From positions 10,461,678-10,525,677 of the forward strand of contig JAXIVH010000014.1 in the NCBI GenBank assembly GCA_036785325.1: a stretch of DNA of 64,000 nucleotides, given 5' to 3'. Source of the stretch: Urophycis tenuis (taxonomy: Eukaryota > Chordata > Actinopteri > Gadiformes > Phycidae). Positions 47,100 through 58,837 of the stretch are shown one piece after another. The translations under genes were made by a program, and so were the position numbers. The notes below the pieces were generated by a model. That model saw only the letters and a list, made by a program, of their open reading frames with translations. It was not told where the DNA came from and did no database searches. How positions within the stretch are numbered: position 1 is the stretch's first letter; each line of letters begins with the position of its first letter.

Positions 47100-49500
47100 C
47101 TAGGGGCTGTATGTAAGATAAGTGAAATGATAAATAGACTGTGTTCATTTAGAGCTTTTAGTCATGAGGTTTCTGTTTTTTAAATTAAAGATTGTGTGCG
47201 TTCAAACTTTTTCCACCCAGCAGCCTAGCAGCACCCCTCTCTGTCTGTTTTGTTTGGGGAAAACATATCTTTGTGACTACAGACCATAGTGTAGACTGTG
47301 TCCAGACTCACGTGTCAGGTGTAGTCATGCCCGGCCTGGCTGTTTGAACAGCATACAGTGGTGTGGACACTGGCAGAAGCAGCAGAGGGGCAAATAAGAT
47401 AAAAAATCAAATGGTGCGAGAGTCTCTTGAGAGATGGAAAGACGGGCATATAGCTTGTACGTTTTTTTTTTTACAATCACAGTTGATCAAAGAGAATATA
47501 AGAGTATGAGACTATAAGAGTATAATAATTATATTTGGCATTATTTAATTATAATTTAATTACATTATTTCTACTCTACTAATGGCCATATAAACTACAG
47601 ATCTAGTATTTCTGTTACCATCGATGATGATAACAATGACGATGATTACATAATAATCTGAAACCTTGGGAAATCAAAAAAGCAGCAGATAAATACTCTG
47701 CAACCCCTGTCAATCACTGGATTGCAGATGACGATCTAAAATCCTGGCCTTGAACATTCATTCAAACATATGTTTATAAATCAATTGTTATTCTATTGTT
47801 ATATTTGTTTACTTTAAAGACTCAAGTTTTTACAAAATACCAATTCACAATAGGCCTGAACAATGAAAAAAAAACAGAATACTTTCACTAACTTTTGATA
47901 TTTATTAAGTGAAAAGGCACTCACTACATTTCATATAAAATTGAATGATGTAATAAAAAATAATTAACTCATAGTCTGGACAAGATCAACTTATCACCAA
48001 TAATGGATCATGGATAGGCAGATACCATTGATATCATGAGTACAGATCGTCAACAAAAGATATTCTGCATGACGACCACACAGGCCAATGACACATGTAG
48101 CATCACATGAAGGCAATGGGCAGTGGCATCCTTACCTACCATTTCAAATGCATGTGAGACAGTAAAAAACAAAAAAGGCCAGTTTCTCACTGAGTAAAGC
48201 TTTAGGGAAACATAAAAAACAATACAATTCATTGTGAATGTGACTCTATAACCCCCCTTTCACCCCCCTGACAACAAATTCTTGATGTCCACAATATGTC
48301 AAGTTGTTGTTGTCAACTTATATTTCCTTACACTTTCCATTGCAATGTGATTCAAAAAGAGAAGCTATTGTTGTTAACTGTTGTGTCACAAATAGAGCTG
48401 AAAACATGCTTTGTGCGTACAAAATGGATCGCATAACATTCATTATTAATAAAAAATAGGCAATCATAGCTGTTCATGACATTACCGGTGAGGTGAATTT
48501 AAAATAAATAAATAAAGAAATATAGTGTTGTTGGCAAGCAGCTTCATAATACAACAGAGTAACGTTGATGATGTGAGTCTCAATAAGACAGTGGTTCTCT
48601 CCACGGGACTCTGGCCCCAGAAATCATAGTTTCCAAGTCACAAAGGAAATAAACAAATAGATCTCAAATATTGAAAAACCTGTATGTATGACAAAAAAAA
48701 TGTTGATTCATTTAATGATGAAATTAGTAAGTCCAGCTATGACTCCAATATTTCTTGAAAGTAGGTACATACTGGACTGCATCAGGGAAACAGCTTCATG
48801 TACAACAACCATGCACAATCAAGACGAGGAAAAGAGATTCCTGCAATCTTTTAAATTAGCATTTTATATCCTTAGGCTATTGTCGAAAAACGTTCCACAG
48901 CATGAAGGAATAATTGTACATGCCGGTTTGGGGTGAATGCACATCAAGTGTATTAGTCCAGCAGAACAGATAATAAGCCTTAGAACCTGGGGCCAATTTG
49001 TAGCATGTGCCTACGCAGCTAAAAATAGGCCCCCACAGTGCGAGATGCAAAGGCGGGGATCGATGAAGAACAACCGTGTCAGTGGGGCATGGGCTCTGCT
49101 GCTCACACTGTTGAACACCACACATTTAAAACACAATCACCATGGCTGCAAAGGCCGAGCAAGAGGAGGGGAGGGGAAGGTTGGCCAAAGCTGAGGAAAG
49201 TTATTCTTTGCGAGGAACACTTGGTGTGTTGTGAGCTGAGAAACGAGGTATCTCACCGCTGTCTCTGCTATCTCTTCCCTTTCTTTTCTTCTCTTTTTGG
49301 CAGCACAGTAGATTCCCATGGCTATCGCACAGAGACTGGGATGTCCTTTGAGCTCTCCCGATTCTGGCTGTTTAGGAAAAAACTACAAAAAGGCACATTT
49401 CTTCTTGACATCTGAATGGATCTGCCCTTGGTTCTGCATTCTCTCACTTTTTCTCTATTATTAATATCTCTCCCTCGCCCCTCTCGTTCTCTCCATCTCT
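47100..49500. other. Intergenic; probable 3' UTR of kcnk10 at its right end
   Basis: AT-rich with no recognised gene. Sequence just below 49501 should be kcnk10 3' UTR, but I cannot fix its end. Confidence 0.5.
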
Positions 49501-50358
49501 CTATACGTCTATCTGCAGACAAAGCTGTTTTTCTTCCCCCATCACACCTTCCTTACCCTCCTCCTCTTTGGCGCACGCCTGCATGAGTGCGTTGAGCTGG
49601 CAGCGCTCCATGGCGTAGCGGGACAGGTTCGTCATGCTGCTGTTCTCCATCTTCCTCTCCCCTCCCCTGTCTTCCATGTCCTCGCCCGGCTCCCCCTCCC
49701 GCTCCTCTTCCTGCTCCTCCTCCTCCTCCTGCATCATGTCCTTCTCCTCCTCCTCCTCCTCCTCCTCCTGCCTCTCGTCCTCCTCCCCCAGCATGGCCCC
49801 GCCCCCCCCTCCCCCGCTCATGGCCTCACACATGCGGCGCACGTCCTCCGGCACGCTGCGCTTCAGCTCGCCGTTGCGTTGGCGCTTCACCAGCCTGGTG
49901 AGGGAGCCGAAGCGCAGGCCGAACAGGTTCTCCTCCGACGAGGACGGCGAGGAGGAGGAGGAGCAACAAGGCACCGCCCTGGCCCGCGCGGTGGGCGCCA
50001 GCGCGGCGGTGGGCGCGGCGGCCGGCCGCGGCCTGGTGGACTCCGGGGGGCCGCAGGGGTGGTGCTCGCCGGCGCCCTTCAGCCTCAGGTTGTTGAGCTT
50101 GGTGTCGATGCTCTCCTGGGAGGAGGCCTTGAAGCGGCCGGCGTCCAGGCTGGCGAACATGGCCCGGCGCTCGGGGGACAGCATGTCCAGGGACTGGGCG
50201 CGCTGCTCCAGGCCCAGCTGCCGCCGCTCCATGTTGCGGATGGTGGCGGCGCGCTGCAGCTTGTCGTGGATCTCCACGCTCAGGCGCCGCCGCGTCTCCC
50301 GGAACTCGGCGCGGACGTTGGCCTTCCACTCGGCGGCGTGCGCCTTGATCTCCCCCAC
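49501..50358 (-). CDS. kcnk10: kcnk10 exon 7 (C-terminal cytoplasmic tail)
   Basis: Acceptor CTCTTCCAG|GTGGGGGAG; 285 codons and TAG. It begins with the TREK proximal tail (VGEIKAHAAEWKANVRAEFR), then RRLS, a putative PKA-type site. LGLEQRAQSLDMLSPERRAM and FKASSQESIDTKLNNLRLKG are conserved with human TREK-2. Farther on there is a Ser/Glu low-complexity segment from CTC/GAG triplet repeats (about 49690-49790), longer than in the human protein. The exon is very GC-rich and throws long antisense frames. Confidence 0.88.
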   Translation of the reverse strand: MGEIKAHAAEWKANVRAEFRETRRRLSVEIHDKLQRAATIRNMERRQLGLEQRAQSLDMLSPERRAMFASLDAGRFKASSQESIDTKLNNLRLKGAGEHHPCGPPESTRPRPAAAPTAALAPTARARAVPCCSSSSSPSSSEENLFGLRFGSLTRLVKRQRNGELKRSVPEDVRRMCEAMSGGGGGGAMLGEEDERQEEEEEEEEKDMMQEEEEEQEEEREGEPGEDMEDRGGERKMENSSMTNLSRYAMERCQLNALMQACAKEEEGKEGVMGEEKQLCLQIDV

Positions 50359-51099
50359 CTGGAAGAGAGGGGGGAGACGGGTGACAATCCCAGTGGTACT
50401 CCACGTCCCCACGCCTGGAGGACCTACTGCTGGTCACTTACAGTGTGTGGCCGGGAGAACATCAGCGCTGCTGCCACATGTTATGTGATAGAAGGATCAT
50501 TCAAGCATTATCAATGAAATGATGAATAATGATCAATAGTAACCTGTAGGTACTATTAAAATCCTATTTATCAAGCAACAACATCACAGGTTATTAGAAA
50601 ATAAGAATAAACACAGAAATCTGAATCTTTAACCGAATTGGCCATTAAATATATATTTGCAAATCGAACATTCTATAGTAGGTCTATATGCATATTCATA
50701 TAGTATACATTGTATACATTATACAATTGAAAATATTCTTCTGGACCGACCAGGTTCTAAGAAGCTGCACTAGATGGTGGGCCAAGGGGATGGAGTGGAG
50801 GAGAAGTGCAGCAGGTGAGTGACCCTGGTTTTTCACCACTGATGTATTGATGAAGGTGCAAGCTGAATGAGACCCACCTCCTCCTTGGTTTTTTTGGACA
50901 GCACTCGCAGCCAGTCTCCAATCATGCTAAGAACGGCAGCAAAGTAAGCCAGGCCCACCAGGATCCAGAACCAGACCAGGGGCTTGTACCAAGGCTTGTA
51001 CTTGATCCTCCGGTCTCCGCCTGGTGGTGAGAACCAGGTAATCAACAGATATATCAGACAGAGATTTGGACTGAGAGAGGGACAGTGATACAGACAGAG

Positions 51100-51198
<99 letters not shown>

Positions 51199-54100
51199 TT
51201 GCAGAGAAACAGACAGACACACAGAGATTGACGGATCGATGCATAGAAAGACTGAAAGGCATTTTATTATGCATGTGCACATTCTATGTGAATTCATTAA
51301 GTAATGAGTTCAACTTCACAATAAACACCACAACAGCCATCCAGTCCCTAGTCCCATACCCGCCACATAATCTCCTATTCCGATGGTGGTCAGGGTGATG
51401 ACTACAAAGTAGAGGGACTCCAGTGTGCTCCAGCCCTCAATGTGTTTGAAGATGACAGCAGGGATGGTGACGAAGACAATGCAGCCAGCCAGGATGAAGA
51501 GGATGGTGGACACAACCCTGATCTTGGTCTGGCTGATCTGCTTGTGTTTTTGCTGGAAAACAATAATAAATATAGAAAAAATGGGACATGGCACACACCA
51601 GACAAACTGTTTTATCTCTAATATTTATGACAAAGCCCCATACTTAGTCCAGGCAATGAAGTGACTTCCCCAAAGGGTAACACTTCCTTTCACAGTCCCC
51701 TAATCACTAAGTATTAACCTGGTTAAAATAGGGCTAATTGTAAGATAGTATTGGGTAATTACCACTGGCACAGGCTTCCTTTTACAGCACAGTGTCACCT
51801 TATTTACTGAGGAAATGAACACACTGCAGAACTACGTGGTCAAAGTTTGTGTCGCTATCCCGGTCTTATTTCCCTAACAGTGATTAAATGGCATAGATGT
51901 CATCTATGTTGACAGACATCTATGTTGACAACCATATAATAAATATTTATAATATATAATACATATTTATTGGAAAGTATTGGACATTAGAAAAAAAGAG
52001 GAAAAATCTTAATTTTGGGACAGTAGATGGAGAACTACAATTGTGAATGGAATTAATGGGTACTAGAGGAGGTGTGTCTATGAATTGGTTGCCTACTTTC
52101 CTAGGAAGTATGCAATTATATCTGAGTAATTACCACCCTAAAACATGGTTTGTCTTTGAGTTGATGGGTAATAGTTGAGTATTTTATTTTCGTATTTCAG
52201 CTGCTGTATTCACCTCTTAGTAACCAGTGGTAATTACCCAATACTTTACCATACATTTACCAGGTAAATTCTAAGTGGACTGTAAAGGGAAGGGTTACCA
52301 ATGAGGGCAGCATAACTAACGATTATCTGCTCAACTGTAAAATCAAATTAAGATTATGATATTGTGCTTTGTTTGTTATCAGATGGGTTTCTTATTTTCT
52401 ATAAAAAGGGGGAATATGAATGAAGATTAAAAAGGTATTGATATTAATGTTAAGTCTCTACCAGACTCTGGGTGCACAGAGACAGTCTGTTTTAAAGAGC
52501 CAGGCTAATACTGGAAGCAGTTGCCAACCACGAGGGTTAGGATCTCTCCTGCGGTTCAACATGGTGGTGGACATTCTTAGACAGTGCTTATCTTTGCGCT
52601 CTGTGGGCGGTGATATCGATGCTTTACACCAACCAATAGCCACTTGAAAACACCATTAACAAAACACAGCAACCCAACGTTGGGGAGAACTCACCCTGAA
52701 CATCTTCTCCACTCTCAAGATACTTTTCACAAAAATGGTGCCCAGCTGGTCTCCGATCCCCGCCAGCAGGAACCCAAACAGTGGGATGCCGAAGATGGCA
52801 TACAGGATGCAGAATATCTTCCCCCACTCTGTGCTCGGTGCGATATTTCCATAGCCTAGTGGGAGGAGGAGGAGGAGGAGGAGGAGGAGAAAGACATCAT
52901 TATTTCATAATAGTCTAAAGGAGGACGAATGAGAGGGCAGAGGAGAGGGAGACTGAGGTTGAGCTGGGTGCAGAAAGTACAATAACAAGTATGAGTATGG
53001 TGTGAAGAAATAAACGGTTATATATACATATACTTTATATACTTATAAAAGGTAATATATACATATACTTTATATACTTATAAAAGGTCATATATACATA
53101 TACTTTATATACATATAAACTGTTATATATACATATACTTTATATACATATACTTTATATACTTATAAAAGGTGATATATACATATACTTTATATACTTA
53201 TAAAAGGTGATATATACATATACTTTATATACTTATAAACGGTTATATATACATATACTTTATATACACATAAACGGTTATATATACATATACTTTATAT
53301 ACTTATAAAAGGTAATATATACATATACTTTATATACTTATAAACGGTTATATATACATATACTTTATATACTTATAAACGGTTATATATACATATACTT
53401 TATATACACATAAACGGTTATATATACATATACTTTATATACTTATAAAAGGTAATATATACATATACTTTATATACTTATAAACTGTTATATATACATA
53501 TACTTTATATACTTATAAATGGTTATATATACATATACTTTATATACATATATATACATATACTTTCGGGATCTTCTTATGCAACCTGGTGGATCGATCG
53601 AGGGAGTTATGCAACGCTGCCAGAGCTCCAGAACCTCAAGGCTGAGGTAAATGAGCTCTAAGAGGAGCAATAATTAAATTACTTGCTCAAAGAATAGCAT
53701 TAGTTATGACTCAGACTTACAAAGCAGACTTCAGCAAGAGGCAAAGAGAAAAAAGCAAAAGGGCATTATCTTATTAGCATTTTCTGTATTCTGAATCTGA
53801 GTAAAAAGGTACTATAGCAGGACAACTCACAGGGGTATATTTTGAAATGAGGTCGGAGCTCTCCCAACTAACACCTTATAAATGCATTCAATCAATTGAA
53901 ATGTTGGACACGTGAATGTTTTTTTACATTCATCCAGCGTAGTGTAAGCTCCCCATTGTCTCTGCCCCACTGGGAGACCACCTACCTATGGTTGTGATGA
54001 CCGTCCCTGCGAAGAAGAAAGCGCTGTCCAGGTCCCAGTAGCTGGAGTTGTAGGACGTGTCCCCGATGGGACTCACGCCAGCACTCACAGCCACTATAGA

Positions 54101-54939
54101 ATGCTGCAGGAAGGAAACAACACAGTGTTTCATCTTTCAACTTTATTGTCACATGCTAGATAACAACATACATCATAACATAACAACATACATCATCACC
54201 AGCAGTGACATTCTTAGAGCTCGGGTGAATTCAACTTTGTATAATAAAATTCATAAAACATTATAATTAATACAAAAAAACTATAAACAATAAAACAAAA
54301 AATATATAAGAAATCAAATCAAATAAGTGGCAGAATAAAGTGGTTTAGGTAGATAAGTGGATAGGAATAGTGAATAATGGACAATGGATAATGAATACAA
54401 GAGTAAATGATTAGTGAAATGATTCATGAAAAGTTTCACAAAATGTTTTAAAAAATGCTTTACTTCACGTTATAGGAAATGTTTTATCTCTGAATGTTCT
54501 CATTCATCCAGGTCATGTTTAATCCGGCCAACAGTTAAATCGAACGCAACTGGACTTAGATTTGTCTGTGAAGACGTTTCACCTCTTATCCAAGCGGCTT
54601 CATCAGTTCGTAACGCATCAGTCTGTCAGACTAGTGCGGACTAGTCAGACTGATGCGTTACGAACTGATGAAGCCGCTTGGATAAGAGGCGAAACGTCTT
54701 CACTGACAAATCTAAGTCCAGTTGCGTTCGATTTAACTGTTGGCCGGATTGAAATGTTTTATGAAATGGTTTGTGAATGACTGGTGCGAGATAAATGTTT
54801 GAAACCCATATGGGAATGATCCTGTCTGATGACCCGTGACTGACGTGCCCTTGAGCATGGTACTGGATGCATCCCAGTGACTCACTCCATTTACGAGAAT
54901 CACAGGAGGTGCACTTATTTGATGTGCACCCACATAGAG

Positions 54940-55036
<97 letters not shown>

Positions 55037-55402
55037 TACACACACACACACACAGACACCAAACTACGGTAGTTAAGGGCTTTCATGTACGATGCGGAGA
55101 AGCCTGTCATGAAGATTTAGGGGTAAATTGTCGTGTTCAAGGACGTCTCCATAACATTAGCCAGGCGGAGGCCCAGGGTGGCGGTGCGGGGGTGCAGGGA
55201 TCAAACCGGCACCCTTTAGATTAGATTAATTACTGATTAGGCAGCTACTGTGGACCGTAGCACCCTCTCAACAAACAAGCAGCTAAAATTCCTCAATTGG
55301 AGAAAGGGGTGAATATATGTGCACCATAAGCACCATGCTTTCACCTCACACTGCAAAAGGCACCAGGACGGGACTGTAGTGCTGCTTGCACATTAATTCG
55401 TC

Positions 55403-55435
<33 letters not shown>

Positions 55436-55475
55436 CTGTGCATGTGTGTGTGCGTGCGTGCGTGTGTGCGTACGT

Positions 55476-55529
<54 letters not shown>

Positions 55530-57657
55530 GTGCCTGTGTGTGCGTGTGTGTGCGTGTGTGCGCATGTGTGTGCATCAGTGTGTTTATACTTGACACATGA
55601 ATGACAGAAGCCTCTGGTTGCATAACAAACTGGAGGGGAGCGTGCTCAATGCTCCGTGGTGGCGAGTGAGCCCTCTGTGCTGTAACCCCAGGCTGGTGCA
55701 ACAGCTACAATGGGATGAGCACAAAACGACAGGGACGTGAAGGAAGATAGATAGGTAGATATCTAATCTAATTAAAAACTCCTACAAAGCGTGGGTCTAT
55801 TGCTCCTTGTGTAATACAAAGGCTCCTTTGTGCCATACAAAGACAATAACGATAACTATTGTTGAGAATATAACAAGCTAGGGGATTCAATATCTTAGGC
55901 TTAAAGCTGTTTGTGTTAACCAAAACATAACCATAATACTTCATAATAGCTCATGTCAAAGGGAGTAAACTTCAATACATGTCCTCTACAAACAGGCAGC
56001 AGCGGATACAGCACATTACTGAGTTTGTATCGCTTGAAATGTAATTAACCCGATTCATATCTGACTTGCAATTATCTTATTGCAAACCAGGATTGTTCAA
56101 ATGCACTTCACAACACTCGGAATGTGAGACACATACTGATAACGTGTGATACTGAAACATGTTTCCGCTCCACATTGGGTGCTTCCCTCATGAAGTGTGC
56201 TCAGATGTACCGTTTCTCAGGGGTTTAGCTTTGTTGCTTAAAGTAGCAGAAAAACTAAAGAAAAAAAAATCTTCCTCTTCCTGAATCTAATCTTTGTATT
56301 TGCAATATAATGAATCTTCATGTAGAACATTATTATGAATATTACAAAGGGATTACCATTTTCTATATTTCTCTTCTCTAAGCTTTTCATGACTCTGCAG
56401 ATGAGAGCCATTCTTCTGTGTGTTTTGTTCTTCTCCGTACGACTGGGTCAGCCAGACAGCAAAAAGGAAAGGCCTTTTCACGTTACATGTTTTATATTTT
56501 GTTCAGCTTAACAATTTCTTCTAACATATGAATATCAAAATTGCTGTGCTTTGCTCGAACATCTCTTTCTAATAGGACTGCTCTGTGTCTGTATCTGTTC
56601 TGTATCTGAAATCACCTGTTTACAGTACCGTCCTAACGTTATGGATTCTCCCGTCTTCAGCAGCCGTGCTCACTGCAAGCAGGCTAATCAGCAATTAAAA
56701 CTAAGCTTCACGAAATGAAAAAAGTTTTAATTGTGGAAACCATGAAGAGCTATAAAAAGCTTCACGTTGTATCTCCTTCATGAGGAATTCTACTTTAGGC
56801 CCTCAATGGCTTCAATCGCCAGTCCAGAGTTGCATTAGCCTAACAAGTATGTGCATGGATACCAATTTGGGCACATGATAATGTGGAGCCTGATGTATAA
56901 TATTATACTCTAATATTTTGAAGGCACGTCAGGGTTGATATTGAGACACTTTTACGATGGTGGTCAGAGATTAAAGATCTTACAGCTTTCTGATGTTCTG
57001 CCAGCTGGCTGTTGTTTTGGTCCTGCTGCTTTTTAAGTGACTACCCTATTTCAATGGAGATTGCAATCAACACTCCCTATCTCTCTTCTACCTTCAACTT
57101 CACTATCTCTAGCTCTCTCGCTCGCTCAATCCGACTCAGATAAATATTCTTCCAGAACTGCAGCAGTGCCAAAGCTAGGGTCCATTGAAACAGATTGGAC
57201 TAAAATGAGAAAGGGGTTAATTCCATGAGTACTGCTTTAATAAGCAGATCCTCATGGATTCATATGAGAGTTGGAAAGTCAAAAAGAGTTCCTTTAGTTC
57301 CATTGTAGTTATAAGTTGTCAATTAAATTAGCTATTTATCTTCCCTTGAACCCTATAATGGATTCAGTTCATCAAATTATTGCCCACAAATGGAGAAAAG
57401 GCACTCCTTGCACAAGGTAATATGGTAAACATTTTGTTCTACTTCTATAGTGTTGCTAGCACAGCCACAGAATATTAACATTAAACACAATCTGTATGCT
57501 AATCCCCACGTTATGTTCTTCGGCCTCTTCAGTCAATTTGTGTAGTATGGTAAAATATGGTAATGTTATATAATACATTACCATAATAGTTTGGATGTTT
57601 ATATAATTATTTTAGTAAGCAAACAAAAAAAGCACAGACATACAGATACAGACACAT

Positions 57658-57694
<37 letters not shown>

Positions 57695-58780
57695 CACATA
57701 CACTTAACTATATTTTGTACATGTGATGTGACAATAACTTAGAATCTGTATCTCTTTTTTTTGCCATAATTTGACATTAACCCAATGTCCACAAGTCTAA
57801 CACCCATTAAAGCACTGTCCTTTCAAGTCTCTCTCTTTTCTTTTTCTCTTACTCTCTCACCCTCTCTCTATCTTACTCATGCACACTTACATAAAGAACA
57901 TATGGGGAAGCTTGCCGTCATTCTGTCAATTCCTCTGTGCAACAGTTTGATAACATTGAGTGTGCGCAGATTAACAATAAAGACAATCTGTATGCAAACC
58001 ACCATGTTCCGTACTATTGGCCTCTTCAGTCTATTCTTGTAGTATAAGGTAAAATTTAATAATACAATGTCCATATATCCTATATGTGTATGTGGTCATA
58101 CTTATTTTAATATAAAACATCATATAAATAATACAAATAAATAAATATAAAATGACAAATAGACGGCCAGAGAAAGCTAGAAACACTGACACAGACAGCT
58201 GGATAGATGGCTGGATAAATATAGAGATAAATGTAGATTGAGTCAAACGATAGGTAGGTAGGTAGGTAGGTAGATAGGTAGACCCTGATAGCTGTTTTTA
58301 CACAGAACCTTGGCTCCCATTAACAGCCCCCCTGAGATGTTGACTTTGAGCAGCTCAAGTGAGTCATTAGAGGGCCATGGCTGGGTGCCTGGCGCTGGCA
58401 GCCCAACATCACTGGGGGGCAATGGATGAGTCACCCGGTTGCCCCTGGAAGCAGCCAATCAGGCTCACTGGCTGGTGAACAGCCCACAGTGGGTGGCAGC
58501 ACATTACTGATGTTGAGACACTCCTAAAAAAAACCTGCCAAGTCAACACATGCCGTCGCATCACAGCCAGTGTGAGTCAGTACCCAAAGCAGCCTATGTC
58601 TTGCAAAGCAGCCTCTTCCACAGACATTGGTTCGACCCCCCCAGCAAACCTCGCCGGGGGTCTGCACTGTCATCTACAAACCACAACCACTTGCACCAGG
58701 GAACCAGGGCACCATCCCCACCCAACTTAGGGACTTATAGATATAGAAGATATAGATGCACACACCCACACACATGTATG

Positions 58781-58837
<57 letters not shown>

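Noticed and set aside
49634..50517. Plus-strand frames of 284 and 212 codons
   Set aside because: Antisense to GC-rich kcnk10 exon 7; Ser/Gly/Pro-rich composition is a mirror of Glu and Arg codons.
54867..55604. His-Thr and Cys-Val repeat frames
   Set aside because: Translation of (CA)n and (GT)n microsatellites.
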